DNA of 64,000 bases from Silvania confinis (GCF_025564085.1 NZ_JAMGZJ010000075.1:186001-250000); one strand, 5' to 3'; positions 43,843 through 54,545 are shown, counted from the first letter of the stretch. Notes: generated from the letters alone by a model not told the origin. Translations and numbers: made by a program.

Positions 43843-44793
43843 TTTACGCAACCCCGCAAACCCCGCCCTGATCTCGTCTTCGGGCAGCTCAATACCGATA
43901 AACACCATCACGCTGTGCGGCGTTTCGTCGCCCCACGGGCGATCCCAGTCGGCGCTGTACAGGCGCTGCACGCCCTGGAACAGCAGGCGGTTCGGCTCGC
44001 CGTCGATCCACAGCATGCCTTTGTAGCGCAGCAGTTTGTCGGCAAACGACAGCAGCAGGTTCTCCATCACTCGCGACACGTCGCTGATGTCCACCGGATA
44101 ATCCAGCTCGACCACAATCGACGAGACGTCGTTTTGCTTGTCGGCCATAAAGTGGAAGCGCGGTTTAGACGTGACGTTCTCTTCCAGCATAAAACCGTTG
44201 GTGTTGAACAGCTGCGCCAGGTCGATAGCGCCATGAGTGACGGTGTAAATCGGCGCGCGGGCGTTGATCCGCGTCAGGCGCTCGCGCAGCTTTTCGCTGT
44301 CGCCCGCCACGTCGGTTTTGGTCAGCAGGATGCGGTCGGCGTAGCCCACCTGCGACTGGGCGATGGTGAACTGGTTCATCTGCTCGTCGGCGTGTACCGC
44401 GTCAACCAGGGCGATGACGCCGTCCAGCAGGTAGCGTTGGCAGAGGATTTCGTGGGAGAAAAAGGTCTGAATAATCGGACCGGGGTCGGCCATGCCGGTG
44501 CATTCGATCACCAGGCGGTCGAATTCAATGTCCCCACGATCGCGGCTGTCGAGCAGGTCGAGCAGGGCGTCTTCCAGCTCGCTGGAGCGGGTACAGCAGA
44601 TGCAGCCGTTGGTCAGGGTTTTGATCTGGGTGGCGCGATCGCCAATCAGCTGGTCATCAACGGATACTTCACCGAATTCGTTCTCGATGACGGCGATTTT
44701 AAAGCCGTGCTGTTCGTTGAGGATATGGCGCAGCAGGGTGGTTTTGCCCGCGCCAAGAAAACCGGTAAGTAGGGTAACTGCAATCGGTGTCAT
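43837..44793 (-). CDS. yjiA: G3E-family GTPase YjiA
   Basis: A 318-residue metal-binding GTPase (COG0523). The Walker A is GFLGAGKT, the metal-binding CxCC motif is in NGCICCTRSSEL, and the guanine-specificity NKxD equivalent is TKTD. The length and the C-terminal CobW_C domain match E. coli YjiA. The start MTPIAVTLLTGF at 44793 fits the family; longer frames lack a ribosome site. It lies just 10 bp downstream of yjiX. Confidence 0.93.
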   Translation of the reverse strand: MTPIAVTLLTGFLGAGKTTLLRHILNEQHGFKIAVIENEFGEVSVDDQLIGDRATQIKTLTNGCICCTRSSELEDALLDLLDSRDRGDIEFDRLVIECTGMADPGPIIQTFFSHEILCQRYLLDGVIALVDAVHADEQMNQFTIAQSQVGYADRILLTKTDVAGDSEKLRERLTRINARAPIYTVTHGAIDLAQLFNTNGFMLEENVTSKPRFHFMADKQNDVSSIVVELDYPVDISDVSRVMENLLLSFADKLLRYKGMLWIDGEPNRLLFQGVQRLYSADWDRPWGDETPHSVMVFIGIELPEDEIRAGFAGLRKA

Positions 44794-44803
44794 GGTGTCT
44801 CCT

Positions 44804-45007
44804 TTAGCAGCAGCGCACGCCGCCTTCGCCACTTCCGCCGTAGCGCGCTTCCTGGCGCTCGCGGAAGAATTCGCTGTAGGTCATGTACGGCTTGTCCGGA
44901 TGGTTGGCCTTCATATGTTCAACGTAGTTGTCATAGTCCGGAATACCAATCAGCATTTTCGCCGCCTGACCGAGGTATTTTTTTGCTTCGCCTAAGTTAC
45001 CAAACAT
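44804..45007 (-). CDS. yjiX: YbdD/YjiX family small protein
   Basis: A 67-residue protein. [57 protein letters not shown] is the YbdD/YjiX signature and ends in two Cys (VRCC). It sits between btsT and yjiA as in E. coli and is a conserved partner of CstA-type transporters. Its job is unknown. Confidence 0.93.
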   Translation of the reverse strand: MFGNLGEAKKYLGQAAKMLIGIPDYDNYVEHMKANHPDKPYMTYSEFFRERQEARYGGSGEGGVRCC

Positions 45008-45028
45008 TGTGCTTTCCAGATAGAAAAA

Positions 45029-45083
45029 GCCCGGTGGCGCTACGCTTACCGGGCCTACAAGCCCTCTCCCAATGGGAGAGGGG
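45029..45083. repeat. REP element plus CCCTCTCCC hairpin between yjiX and btsT
   Basis: GCCCGGTGGCGCTACGC to CGGGCCTAC is a REP unit, and the adjacent CCCTCTCCCAATGGGAGAGGG is the second intergenic repeat type found in this window. Confidence 0.7.
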
Positions 45084-45096
45084 GAAGTGGCAGAGA

Positions 45097-47250
45097 TTAA
45101 TGGTGTGAAGAGGTCTTCACGCCGCCTTCCGGTATCGGAACGTAAGGTGTTTCGTTATCGGTACGACCGTCGGCGTTACGCACGTTGATCCAGGTTTTGA
45201 CCCCGTAGTAGATGATGCTGTACACCACCACCAGGAACAGGATGCTTAACGCGGCGTTGGTGTAGTTGTTCACCACGATATGGTTCATGTTGGCAATCTG
45301 CTGCGCGGTCAGTTCACCGGTATTTGCAGCAATCTTCTCTTTGTACTGGCTGGCCATATAGAAGAAGCCTTCCAGCTGCGGGTTGGTGCTGAACAGCTTC
45401 AGACCCAACGCCCAGGTGGTGCAGAGCAGCAGCCACAGAGCAGGCACCACGGTCACCCAGATGTACTTCGTGCGCTTCATTTTAATCAGCACGACGGTGC
45501 CGAGCACCAGCGCCACAGCCGCCAGCATCTGGTTAGATATACCGAACAGCGGCCACAGGCTCTTCACGCCGCCCAGCGGGTCAACAACGCCTTGATACAG
45601 CAGGTAGCCCCACAGTCCGACGCAGCCCGCGGTACCCATAATACCGGCCACCAGCGAATCGGTTTTTTTCAGGAACGGTACGAAGTTACCCAGCAGATCC
45701 TGCAGCATAAAGCGGCCTGCACGGGTACCGGCATCCAGCGCGGTGAGGATGAACAGCGCTTCAAACAGGATCCCGAAGTGATACCAGAAGCCCATGTCGG
45801 CCATCGGCAGCACTTTGTGGAACACGTGGGCGATACCTACCGCGAGGGTCGGTGCGCCGCCGGCACGGTTCAGAACCGACGGTTCGCCGATGTCTTTGGC
45901 GGTCTGCATGATCTGTTCAGGCGAGATCACAAAGCCCCAGGAGCTGACGGTCGCCGCCGCATGGGCGCTGACGTCTTTCAGCTGCGCCATGATCATCGCC
46001 GCGTTGTCGCCACCCATCTCATGCAGGTTCGGCATGGTAATGCCCAGGCCTGCTGGCGGGGTGTTCATTGCGAAGTACAGACCTGGCTCAATGATGGACG
46101 CCGCCACCAGCGCCATGATCGCCACGAACGATTCCATCAGCATTGCGCCATAACCAATGAAGCGCGCGTCGGTTTCGTTGGCCATCAGCTTCGGCGTGGT
46201 GCCGGAGGCAATCAGCGCATGGAAGCCAGACACCGCACCACAGGCGATGGTGATGAACAGGAACGGGAACATCGCGCCTTTCCACAGCGGACCGGTGCCG
46301 TCAATGTACTGCGTTACCGCAGGCATTTTCAGTTCCGGGTTGATGATCACGATGCCGATCGCCAGACCGACGATCACGCCGATTTTCAGGAAGGTCGCCA
46401 GGTAATCACGCGGGGCCAGAATCAGCCACACCGGCAGCAGGGCGGAGATAAAGGCATAGCCAATCAGCGCAAAGGTGATAGTGGTGTCTTTGAAGGTCAG
46501 CGCCGGGCCCCAGTACGGGTCGTGGGCGATGATGCCGCCAAAGTAAATGGAGGCCACCAGCAGCACGATGCCAATCACCGACACTTCACCCACGCGGCCA
46601 GGCCGCAGGAAGCGCATGTAGATGCCCATAAACAGCGCAATCGGCACCGTCGAGCAGACGGTAAACACGCCCCACGGACTTTCGGCCAGCGCTTTCACCA
46701 CGATCAGGGCCAGCACCGCGAGGATGATTATCATGATCAGGAAGCAGCCAAACAGGGCGATGGTGCCCGGCACGCGGCCCATCTCTTCTTTGATCATCTC
46801 ACCCAGAGACGCACCGTTACGGCGAGAAGAGATAAACAGCACCATAAAGTCCTGCACCGCACCCGCCAGCACCACGCCAGCAAGCAGCCACAGGGTACCC
46901 GGCAGGTAGCCCATCTGCGCCGCCAGCACCGGCCCCACCAGCGGGCCTGCTCCGGCAATCGCCGCAAAGTGGTGACCAAACAGCACGTAGCGGTTGGTGG
47001 GAACGTAGTTCAGGCCGTCATTGTTAATGACCGCCGGAGTGGAGCGCGTCGGGTCAAGCTTCATGACCTTCTGGGCGATATAGAGACTGTAGTAGCGGTA
47101 CGCCACCAGATAAACCGATACGGAAGCCACGACGATCCACAGGGCACTGACGTGCTCACCGCGGCGCAGGGCCACCACCGACAGGCAGAATGCGCCAAGG
47201 ATCCCGAGAAGGGCCCAGGGAGCATGTTTAAGAAGTTTTTTCATGTCCAT
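45097..47250 (-). CDS. btsT: Pyruvate/proton symporter BtsT
   Basis: A 717-residue CstA-family transporter nearly identical over long stretches to E. coli BtsT (YjiY), the high-affinity pyruvate symporter. Visible are [56 protein letters not shown] and the C-terminal [14 protein letters not shown]. It has about 16-18 membrane segments. The start MDMKKLLKH aligns with E. coli. In E. coli it is controlled by the BtsSR two-component pair; that pair is not in this window. yjiX and yjiA follow in the usual order, but tsr, usually next to it, is missing. Confidence 0.96.
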   Translation of the reverse strand: MDMKKLLKHAPWALLGILGAFCLSVVALRRGEHVSALWIVVASVSVYLVAYRYYSLYIAQKVMKLDPTRSTPAVINNDGLNYVPTNRYVLFGHHFAAIAGAGPLVGPVLAAQMGYLPGTLWLLAGVVLAGAVQDFMVLFISSRRNGASLGEMIKEEMGRVPGTIALFGCFLIMIIILAVLALIVVKALAESPWGVFTVCSTVPIALFMGIYMRFLRPGRVGEVSVIGIVLLVASIYFGGIIAHDPYWGPALTFKDTTITFALIGYAFISALLPVWLILAPRDYLATFLKIGVIVGLAIGIVIINPELKMPAVTQYIDGTGPLWKGAMFPFLFITIACGAVSGFHALIASGTTPKLMANETDARFIGYGAMLMESFVAIMALVAASIIEPGLYFAMNTPPAGLGITMPNLHEMGGDNAAMIMAQLKDVSAHAAATVSSWGFVISPEQIMQTAKDIGEPSVLNRAGGAPTLAVGIAHVFHKVLPMADMGFWYHFGILFEALFILTALDAGTRAGRFMLQDLLGNFVPFLKKTDSLVAGIMGTAGCVGLWGYLLYQGVVDPLGGVKSLWPLFGISNQMLAAVALVLGTVVLIKMKRTKYIWVTVVPALWLLLCTTWALGLKLFSTNPQLEGFFYMASQYKEKIAANTGELTAQQIANMNHIVVNNYTNAALSILFLVVVYSIIYYGVKTWINVRNADGRTDNETPYVPIPEGGVKTSSHH

Positions 47251-47436
47251 TATAAAACCTGGTTTTTTAGCGGGTAAAAGGGTCAGGGTTCGCTGTGAGA
47301 AATGTTGATTAATGCTGAGGCGATCTTGCCAGAGTGGCGCGCGCGTAAAGGAAGGTAAATCTGTGAGAGGTTATATGGCGGGATGAACGGTCAACAGCGA
47401 CGGCGAGTGGTTCAGGCTCGCCGCCAGCAGGGGGTT
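47251..47436. promoter_or_regulatory. btsT upstream region and end of the capsule island
   Basis: A 186-bp gap between the btsT start and the kpsS stop. It contains the btsT promoter and presumably its BtsR sites, but I could not pick a motif with confidence. A hairpin GGCGAG/CTCGCC at about 47408-47429 may help end kpsS transcription. This is the border between conserved chromosome and the capsule island. Confidence 0.4.
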
Positions 47437-48708
47437 TTATGTGATTGAGGTCACGGTCTCAGGGGCGGGCTGCGGCTCCTGTTCGACCACGGTTTCCGGC
47501 GTTGTCACGGTGTAAGGGGTATCGAGCCAGTCGGACTTACCGTAAAACACGGCGTTGATCTGCGTGTCGTGCAGCAGGTGAGCGCGAAAACGCTTGAACA
47601 GTTTTTTATCCGGGGCGAAGTCAGCCTGCCAGAACTGGGTGAGCGGCCCCTGCCAGGTCAGCCCTTCGATGTCGTACAGCGCTTTGCCCATCACCATCAG
47701 CGGCTTGTTGTGGATCAGCGCCGACAGACCTGCGGTGCTGTTCACGGTGATCACTCCCCGGGTGTGGGTCAGCAGCGCGGGCAGATTAACATCGTGCACA
47801 TAAATCACCCGCCCGGTAATACCGTATTTCTCGGTCAGGGTGTTGATTAAGGTGCCGTAATAGCGGTGACCACGATCCATCGGGTGATGCTTAAACACCA
47901 GGTGCCGCGCTTTCGGCGCATGGCGGGCAAAAGAGCGGATCACCGTTTCGATATATTCACGCACGTCTTTATACGGGCTGTGGAACAGGATCTGGCTGTC
48001 GTTATAGACCTGCAAAATAGCGAGGTAATATTCGTTATCCAGCGTGCCGGTAATATGGCGCAACATGTTGCGCTGCTGCCAGCGATACCACACCTTGCGC
48101 CGTCCGGCGCGCAGCCAGCAGCGCATCTCATACCAGGGCGAGAACGATTTATGGTGACGATAGCCGGGATAGCGATGGCGACCAAACCAGCCCGCCGCGT
48201 AATAGAGCATGGCGTGCGCAGAGCGCTTAAAGGTGCTGGGTTTCCACGCCGTTGGCGGCTTCGACTCCGGCAGCGGCTGCTCGAGATAATACTTTGCGCT
48301 AGTGGGCATCGAGGAGAATGCGTTCACGCCGCCTTTTTCGAGGGTGATATAAAACGGCCGGAAATAGCCCTCTTCAAACGCCAGGAAATTAATGGATTTG
48401 CTGCGCGCCCACTTTTTCGCTTCCATGTGCATCGGGCGACAGTCGCCAAAGCAAATCACGGTGTCGAAGGCATAGTCTTTGTGCAGTTCGCGCAGCCAGT
48501 AGGTAAAGTTTTTCACCGAGCCGGTATAGTGCAGCGCACTATTTTTATCGCTATACCAGGCATCGCCCGCATTAAAGCAGACCTGCTTGACCTCACGATG
48601 GCTATCCTGCAGCCAGGTCGCCAGACGCGAAAAACAGGGGCCCATAGGTCCTTGTAACAACAGATATCGACGGCCATTCAGTAAATGGCGGATAGCTTGT
48701 TCGTCCAT
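47437..48708 (-). CDS. kpsS: Capsule Kdo transferase KpsS
   Basis: A 423-residue protein of the KpsS family (beta-Kdo transferase that starts the poly-Kdo linker on the lipid anchor in group 2 capsules). YLLLQGPMGPCFSRLATWLQD, FLAFEEGYFRPFYITLEKGGVN and VITVNSTAGLSALIHNKPLMVMGKALYD are characteristic. It lies 51 bp downstream of kpsC. The C-terminal tail (EPQPAPETVTSIT) is low-complexity and variable in the family. Confidence 0.9.
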   Translation of the reverse strand: MDEQAIRHLLNGRRYLLLQGPMGPCFSRLATWLQDSHREVKQVCFNAGDAWYSDKNSALHYTGSVKNFTYWLRELHKDYAFDTVICFGDCRPMHMEAKKWARSKSINFLAFEEGYFRPFYITLEKGGVNAFSSMPTSAKYYLEQPLPESKPPTAWKPSTFKRSAHAMLYYAAGWFGRHRYPGYRHHKSFSPWYEMRCWLRAGRRKVWYRWQQRNMLRHITGTLDNEYYLAILQVYNDSQILFHSPYKDVREYIETVIRSFARHAPKARHLVFKHHPMDRGHRYYGTLINTLTEKYGITGRVIYVHDVNLPALLTHTRGVITVNSTAGLSALIHNKPLMVMGKALYDIEGLTWQGPLTQFWQADFAPDKKLFKRFRAHLLHDTQINAVFYGKSDWLDTPYTVTTPETVVEQEPQPAPETVTSIT

Positions 48709-48759
48709 TGTATTTCCCAGATCGGTTCTGTTGATGAATCACGCTAATGAGAGGTTTTA

Positions 48760-50802
48760 TTACCGTCTTTCTTTGATAAAGCGGGAAATAGCGGCGTGGG
48801 GCTGCAGGGTCTGCGCAAGATAGCTCAGCTTGATTTGCCAGCGCTGCCAGCGGCTCGATTTTTGCGATGAGGCGGTTTTCTGCCCTGCCAGCTGGCGGAT
48901 CAGCTGCTCCGGGCTCATCCACAGACCGCTTTGCCAGTCGATATACTGCGGATAGGCCACCAGCGTCATATACACCAGCGCCGCCAGCGGCAGGCTACGC
49001 TCCCGGCGTGGTGCGGGGTGGATATCTTCAGTCAGTCCCCAGCCGCTGTAGAACGGCTGGCCCCACGTAGTGACCTTCACGCCTTGCACCAGGGCTTCGA
49101 AGCCACTGAGCGAGGTCATGGTGTGCAGCTCGTCGACGTGCGGATACAGGCTGGTCAGGCCGAGATCCAGCACCTGACTGTCGACGCACTGCGCCAGGCA
49201 GGCGGCGGAAATCGCCCCGGCGCGATTGCCCGCCACTACGTCCGGATGCGGTTTAAACAGGATATGCGCCTCGGGTCTGGCTTCGCGCACCGCCCACAGC
49301 AGCTGTTCGTTGCTGCGGATCACCGGGCTGCCGGTCAGGATCGAGGCGTCGCCATCGACCTGACCCACCACCAGCACCAGCGGGCGGCCATCGTCAGGCG
49401 GCGTAAACTGCTGCGCGGTGCCGACGTTGTACTTGCTGACGCCGTGCTGCTGGAGCAGTTCCACCAGCGCCGCGCCGCGCGCCAGTACCTCATTCGTCAG
49501 CGGCTGGGCGTTGAGCTGCTGCTCGAGCAGGCTCGGCTGACGGCTGTCAAAATAGATCCCCACCGGGTCGATGGAGAGCGACGACGGGCGGCACAGGTTA
49601 GAGCCCAGCCCTCGGGATCGGATAAAACCGTCTTCTACCCGAATCGCGTTTGTCAGCTGCGGATGGCGCGCACCCCATACCAGCACCTGCTCGTCTGCCG
49701 CAAGTGTTGCAGGCGGCGTACGCACAAAGCACAGCTCGGTAGCCAGCGGGTGGCAGAAGGCGTGCATAAAGGCGCGCTTCCACAGCGAAAAACCGACCAG
49801 ATACAGGCGGCGATAGCGCGGCGCGGTACGCTGCTGGCGGGCAACAATCGCCAGCACCTCTTCCACTTCGCAACGCTGGCCGAGCACCGGATCCAGATAG
49901 CGGGGATAGAGGATCAGCGCGGCGGCCACCAGCTGCGCCAGGCTGACCTGCGCCTCGCGACGCGGGCATTTTTTATGATCGTGGGTCAGCCCCCAGCCGG
50001 CATAAAATGGCATCCCGAAGCAGTGCACCGCTTTGCCCAGCAGCAGGGCTTCAAAACCCATCTGTGAAGAGACGGTATACACCGCTTCAACTTCATTCAG
50101 CAGGGCGTGGGGATGGCAGTGATCGGCGACCACTTCCACATCGTCCAGCTCCAGACGCGCCAGCACGCCGTTTTTCTTACCGAGGCGCGTGTCCGGGTGA
50201 GTGCGCAACAGCAGGCGGGCGGTGGGATGGTCGCGCCGGGCGGCGGCCACCATCGCCACAAAATCGTCTTCCGTCGCCAGCGCGCCGGGAATCGACATAT
50301 CGCCCGCCACCTGGTCGATCAGCAACACGCGCGGGCGCGGGTCGTTGTGCAGGCGTGCGGCCAGCGCATCGGGCAGGCTGCTGCCAGCGGCATAGCAATT
50401 GTATTTGGTGATGCCCAGACGCAGCAGTTCTTCAATCAGCGATTCAGCACGCGCCAGCATTGCGGTGTTGCAGGGCGCGGCAATCAGCTGTTCAAGCTGA
50501 CTCGGCTGGCGGGCGTCGTAATAAATACCCACCGGGTCGGCGATCAGCGAGACCGGCAGCCCCCCGCGAGCGGGATGGCCGATATAGCCGATAAACCCGT
50601 CTTCCAGCTGCCAGTAGGGCAGGCCGAGGTCGTGGGCTTTTTGTTTGATTTTATGCGTATTGGGTTTTTGGCCCCAGCCAACCAGGACATCGTCGTCGGC
50701 AAGCCGAAGGCCGGTCTTGAAAAGATGTAGCGGGCGGCCAAGCAGCGGTTCAATCTGCGCTCTTCTGCCCAGGATCCCTGTTGAACCTGTATAAAATTTC
50801 AT
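48760..50802 (-). CDS. kpsC: Capsule Kdo transferase KpsC
   Basis: A 680-residue protein made of two similar halves, each a KpsC Kdo transferase domain (alpha and beta). Repeated motifs such as YWQLEDGFIGYIG/IRVEDGFIRSRGLG and SSQMGFEALLLGKAVHCFGMPFYAGWGL/SLSGFEALVQGVKVTTWGQPFYSGWGL occur in both halves. The start MKFYTGSTGILGR at 50802 was chosen because it matches the family; upstream residues are not coding-like. It continues the rmlBDAC operon 50 bp after rmlC. Confidence 0.92.
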   Translation of the reverse strand: MKFYTGSTGILGRRAQIEPLLGRPLHLFKTGLRLADDDVLVGWGQKPNTHKIKQKAHDLGLPYWQLEDGFIGYIGHPARGGLPVSLIADPVGIYYDARQPSQLEQLIAAPCNTAMLARAESLIEELLRLGITKYNCYAAGSSLPDALAARLHNDPRPRVLLIDQVAGDMSIPGALATEDDFVAMVAAARRDHPTARLLLRTHPDTRLGKKNGVLARLELDDVEVVADHCHPHALLNEVEAVYTVSSQMGFEALLLGKAVHCFGMPFYAGWGLTHDHKKCPRREAQVSLAQLVAAALILYPRYLDPVLGQRCEVEEVLAIVARQQRTAPRYRRLYLVGFSLWKRAFMHAFCHPLATELCFVRTPPATLAADEQVLVWGARHPQLTNAIRVEDGFIRSRGLGSNLCRPSSLSIDPVGIYFDSRQPSLLEQQLNAQPLTNEVLARGAALVELLQQHGVSKYNVGTAQQFTPPDDGRPLVLVVGQVDGDASILTGSPVIRSNEQLLWAVREARPEAHILFKPHPDVVAGNRAGAISAACLAQCVDSQVLDLGLTSLYPHVDELHTMTSLSGFEALVQGVKVTTWGQPFYSGWGLTEDIHPAPRRERSLPLAALVYMTLVAYPQYIDWQSGLWMSPEQLIRQLAGQKTASSQKSSRWQRWQIKLSYLAQTLQPHAAISRFIKERR

Positions 50803-50852
50803 TTTTGCTCTGTGCAGGAGAAATCGCCCCGCGTGGCTGCGGGGCGTGGAAC

Positions 50853-51404
50853 TCAGTTGAAGTACTCTGCGTCCGCGAAGGATTTGGCAATGCTGTCTTT
50901 GGCGGAAGTGAGGATCTCGCTGTCGATTTCTGGCCATGCAATAGCAATGGTCTCGTCGTTCCAGCGGATGCCGCGGTCACTTTCCGGCGCATAGTAGTTG
51001 GTGGTTTTGTACAGGAATTCTGCGGTGTCGCTCAGGGTCATAAAGCCGTGGGCGAAGCCTTCCGGGATCCACAGCTGGCGCTTGTTTTCGCCAGACAGAT
51101 GCACGCCCACCCACTGACCAAAGGTCGGGGAGTATTTACGGATATCGACCGCGACGTCGAACACTTCACCGGCCACACAGCGCACCAGTTTGCCCTGCGC
51201 ATGCGGCGCCAGCTGGTAGTGCAGGCCGCGCAACACGCCTTTAGAAGACTTGGAGTGGTTGTCCTGCACGAAGGTCACGCTGCGGCCAATGGCGGTTTCA
51301 AACTGCTGGTGGTTAAAGCTTTCGAAGAAGAAACCTCGGTCATCGCCAAACACTTTTGGCTCAAAAATAAAGACGTCGGGAATTGCGGTCTGAATAACAT
51401 TCAT
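50853..51404 (-). CDS. rmlC: dTDP-4-dehydrorhamnose 3,5-epimerase
   Basis: A 183-residue cupin-like epimerase. DDRGFFFESFNHQQFETAIG, FVQDNHSKSSKGVLRGLHYQLAPHAQGKLVRC and WIPEGFAHGFMTLSD carry the usual active site His and Asp/Tyr residues. It is the third step of dTDP-L-rhamnose synthesis. Downstream of rmlA by 50 bp and upstream of kpsC by 50 bp. Confidence 0.95.
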   Translation of the reverse strand: MNVIQTAIPDVFIFEPKVFGDDRGFFFESFNHQQFETAIGRSVTFVQDNHSKSSKGVLRGLHYQLAPHAQGKLVRCVAGEVFDVAVDIRKYSPTFGQWVGVHLSGENKRQLWIPEGFAHGFMTLSDTAEFLYKTTNYYAPESDRGIRWNDETIAIAWPEIDSEILTSAKDSIAKSFADAEYFN

Positions 51405-51454
51405 GATTACGGCCTGATTGAGAAATGGGGCGAGACGCCCCAGGTAAACGGTGA

Positions 51455-52327
51455 CTACTTCAGCATTTTCAGCAGATATTGGCCGTAAGCATTCTTCGCC
51501 AGCGGGGCCGCTAATTTGCGCACCTGCTCGGCATCGATGAACTTCAGACGGTAGGCAATCTCTTCCGGACAGGCCACTTTCAGCCCCTGACGGGTTTCGA
51601 TGGTCTGAATGAAGTTGCTGGCCTCGATCAGGCTTTCGTGGGTACCGGTATCCAGCCAGGCATAGCCGCGGCCCATCATCGCCACCGACAGATCGCCTTG
51701 CTCAAGGTAGATACGGTTAACGTCGGTGATCTCCAGCTCGCCGCGTGGCGATGGCTTCAGGCTCTTGGCAATCTCAACGACGCGATTGTCGTAGAAGTAA
51801 AGACCGGTCACCGCGTAGTTGCTCTTCGGCTCCAGCGGCTTCTCTTCCAGCGAGATGGCGGTGCCTTCGTGGTTGAACTCCACCACGCCATAGCGCTCAG
51901 GATCGTGCACGTGATAGGCAAACACGGTGGCACCCGCTGTTTTAGCAGCAGCATCGACCAGCTGTTTTTGCAGGTCGTGACCGTAGAAAATGTTATCGCC
52001 CAGTACCAGCGCACAGTCGTCTTCGCCGATGAACTCTTCACCGAGGATGAAGGCCTGCGCCAGGCCGTCCGGGCTTGGCTGCACGATGTACTGCAGGTTC
52101 AGGCCCCACTGGCTGCCGTCGCCGAGCAGTTGCTCAAAGCGCGGTGTATCCTGCGGGGTGCTGATGATTAAGATGTCGCGGATCCCCGCCAGCATCAGGG
52201 TGCTGAGCGGGTAGTAGATCATTGGCTTGTCATAAATCGGCAGCAGCTGTTTGCTGACTGCCATCGTGACAGGATACAGACGGGTGCCGGAACCACCGGC
52301 CAGGATAATACCTTTACGTTTAGTCAT
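51455..52327 (-). CDS. rmlA: Glucose-1-phosphate thymidylyltransferase
   Basis: A 290-residue nucleotidyltransferase. [40 protein letters not shown] is the family signature, with Asp in [11 protein letters not shown] and [20 protein letters not shown] later. It makes dTDP-glucose, the start of the rhamnose pathway. It follows rmlD after 98 bp. Confidence 0.95.
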   Translation of the reverse strand: MTKRKGIILAGGSGTRLYPVTMAVSKQLLPIYDKPMIYYPLSTLMLAGIRDILIISTPQDTPRFEQLLGDGSQWGLNLQYIVQPSPDGLAQAFILGEEFIGEDDCALVLGDNIFYGHDLQKQLVDAAAKTAGATVFAYHVHDPERYGVVEFNHEGTAISLEEKPLEPKSNYAVTGLYFYDNRVVEIAKSLKPSPRGELEITDVNRIYLEQGDLSVAMMGRGYAWLDTGTHESLIEASNFIQTIETRQGLKVACPEEIAYRLKFIDAEQVRKLAAPLAKNAYGQYLLKMLK

Positions 52328-52402
52328 GATGCTTCATTCTTCTGTGTTCATTACAGGGAAGGGTGGCGTGGCCACACCTCGACGTTAGTCCATGTCGGTA
52401 AA

Positions 52403-52418
52403 GCAAGGCTGTCCTTGC
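52403..52418. terminator. Small intra-operon hairpin between rmlD and rmlA
   Basis: GCAAGG/CCTTGC with a CTGT loop, followed on the minus strand by TTTA. It lies in the 98-bp gap between rmlD and rmlA and may act as a weak attenuator or RNA stabiliser. There is no long T run. Confidence 0.3.
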
Positions 52419-52425
52419 TCATCAC

Positions 52426-53313
52426 TTATTTCCCGAGGATCTCGGTCAGCATACGATCAACGCCAACCGTCCAGTCCGGCAGCGTCATCCCGAAGGTGCG
52501 CTGGAACTTGCTGGTATCAAGACGTGAGTTATGCGGACGTTTTGCCGGTGTCGGGAAGGCACTGGTCGGCACTGCATTCACCTGGGTCACGGCCAGCTCA
52601 ACGCCGGCGTCTTTCGCGTTGGCGAACACCCGTTGAGCATAGTCGAACCAGGTGGTGGTGCCTGAGGCGATCAGGTGATAAAGGCCTGCTACCTCTGGCT
52701 TATCCTGAGCGATGCGGATCGCATGGGCGGTGCAGTCGGCCAGCAGTTCTGCACCCGTCGGGGCACCAAACTGATCGTTGATGACCGACATCTCGCTGCG
52801 CTCTTTACCAAAACGCAGCATGGTTTTGGCAAAGTTGGCGCCACGGGCGGCGTATACCCAGCTGGTGCGGAACACCAGATGACGGGAACAGAGCGCGGCG
52901 GCCTGTTCGCCTGCCAGCTTGGTTTCGCCGTACACGTTCAGCGGGGCGGTCTGGTCGGTTTCAACCCAGGCTTTATCGCCGCTGCCATCGAACACATAGT
53001 CGGTGGAGTAATGCACCAGCCACGCGCCCAGCGCGTCGGCTTCTTTGGCGATGGCGGCAACGCTTGTGGCGTTAAGCAGCTCAGCAAAGTCGCGCTCGCT
53101 TTCGGCTTTGTCGACGGCGGTATGCGCAGCGGCGTTGACGATCACGTCTGGCTTCAGCAGGCGCACGGTCTCGGCTACGCCCGCAGGGTTGCTGAAATCA
53201 CCGCAGTAGTCGGTAGAGTTGAAGTCCACCGCTGTCACGCGGCCCAGCGGTGCCAGTGCGCGCTGCAGTTCCCAGCCGACCTGGCCATTTTTTCCGAACA
53301 GCAGAATATGCAT
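52426..53313 (-). CDS. rmlD: dTDP-4-dehydrorhamnose reductase
   Basis: A 295-residue short-chain dehydrogenase. The N-terminal GKNGQVGWELQRAL is the nucleotide-binding loop, HYSTDYVFDGSGDKAWVETDQTAPLNVYGETKLAGEQ carries the YxxxK pair. It completes dTDP-L-rhamnose. The start overlaps the rmlB stop by one base. Confidence 0.95.
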   Translation of the reverse strand: MHILLFGKNGQVGWELQRALAPLGRVTAVDFNSTDYCGDFSNPAGVAETVRLLKPDVIVNAAAHTAVDKAESERDFAELLNATSVAAIAKEADALGAWLVHYSTDYVFDGSGDKAWVETDQTAPLNVYGETKLAGEQAAALCSRHLVFRTSWVYAARGANFAKTMLRFGKERSEMSVINDQFGAPTGAELLADCTAHAIRIAQDKPEVAGLYHLIASGTTTWFDYAQRVFANAKDAGVELAVTQVNAVPTSAFPTPAKRPHNSRLDTSKFQRTFGMTLPDWTVGVDRMLTEILGK

Positions 53314-54398
53314 TATTTACGCTCCTGGTAGTTCTGCGCGATCCAGTCCTGGTAACTGCCGCTCTTAACGTTGTTGACCCACTGCTGGTTATCCAGATAC
53401 CACTGCACGGTTTTACGAATGCCGGACTCGAAGGTCTCCTGCGGCTGCCAGTTGAGCTCGTTGCTCATTTTGCTGGCATCGATCGCATAGCGGCGGTCGT
53501 GGCCTGGGCGGTCGGTGACGTAGGTGATCTGGTCGCGGTACGAGCCTTCTTTAGGCACGATTTCATCCAGCAGGTCGCAGATGGTGTGGACCACATCGAG
53601 GTTTTGCTTCTCGTTGTGGCCGCCGATGTTGTAGGTCTCGCCGATCACGCCAGTGGTTACCACGGTGTACAGTGCGCGGGCGTGGTCTTCAACATACAGC
53701 CAGTCGCGGATCTGATCGCCTTTGCCATAAATAGGCAGCGCTTTACCATCCAGCGCGTTCAGAATAACCAGCGGGATCAGCTTCTCAGGGAAGTGATACG
53801 GGCCGTAGTTATTGGAACAGTTGGTGACGACAGTTGGCAGACCATAGGTACGACGCCAGGCGCGAACCAGATGATCGCTGGAGGCTTTGGATGCAGAATA
53901 CGGGCTGCTCGGCGCGTACGGAGTGGTTTCCGTAAACAGCGGCAGTGCTTCGCCGGTGCTCACCTCATCCGGGTGCGGCAGATCGCCGTAAACTTCATCG
54001 GTAGAGATGTGGTGGAAGCGGAACGCCTGCTTGCGGGTTTCATCCAGCTCGCTCCAGTAAGCGCGAGCGGCTTCGAGCAGCGTATAGGTGCCGACGATGT
54101 TGGTTTCGATAAAATCGGCCGGGCCGGTGATGGAGCGATCCACGTGGCTCTCGGCGGCGAGGTGCATGACCGCATCCGGCTGATGCGCGGCAAAGACCCG
54201 ATCCAGCTCGGTACGGTTACAAATATCAACTTGCTCAAAGGCATAACGGTCACTTGCTGCGACGTCGGCCAGCGATTCCAGATTACCTGCATAGGTGAGT
54301 TTGTCCAGGTTGATCACGGCATCCTGGGTATCACGAATAATGTGGCGAACCACTGCAGAACCGATGAAACCGGCGCCGCCCGTTACTAAAATTTTCAT
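53313..54398 (-). CDS. rmlB: dTDP-glucose 4,6-dehydratase
   Basis: A 361-residue extended short-chain dehydrogenase. [16 protein letters not shown] is the NAD-binding loop, [16 protein letters not shown] contains the active-site Asp-Glu pair and [16 protein letters not shown] the YxxxK. It is the second step in the pathway. The order rmlB-rmlD-rmlA-rmlC, then kpsC-kpsS, is continuous on the minus strand. Confidence 0.95.
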   Translation of the reverse strand: MKILVTGGAGFIGSAVVRHIIRDTQDAVINLDKLTYAGNLESLADVAASDRYAFEQVDICNRTELDRVFAAHQPDAVMHLAAESHVDRSITGPADFIETNIVGTYTLLEAARAYWSELDETRKQAFRFHHISTDEVYGDLPHPDEVSTGEALPLFTETTPYAPSSPYSASKASSDHLVRAWRRTYGLPTVVTNCSNNYGPYHFPEKLIPLVILNALDGKALPIYGKGDQIRDWLYVEDHARALYTVVTTGVIGETYNIGGHNEKQNLDVVHTICDLLDEIVPKEGSYRDQITYVTDRPGHDRRYAIDASKMSNELNWQPQETFESGIRKTVQWYLDNQQWVNNVKSGSYQDWIAQNYQERK

Positions 54399-54545
54399 AA
54401 GTGAGAGTGACTTTTTTTATTGGTTAATAGGATCACCCGTACAATACCTTTTTTTGTCCATTCAGGCATTGTTCGGCTGCCGGCAACATGTGAATAGCAG
54501 GCCTGAAACACGTTCAGAGTTGACGCTTCCCTGTGCCGTTCTGTT
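54399..54545. promoter_or_regulatory. Gap between glycosyltransferase and rmlB
   Basis: 147 bp, AT-richer than the coding DNA, with no gene. It may contain a promoter that transcribes rmlBDAC-kpsCS separately from the glycosyltransferases upstream. No terminator is evident in it. Confidence 0.35.

Noticed and set aside
45280..47277. Long open frame of about 665 codons opposite btsT
   Set aside because: It is the antisense shadow of a highly conserved transporter gene; the protein is low-complexity, His/Arg/Gln-rich and has no family or ribosome site.
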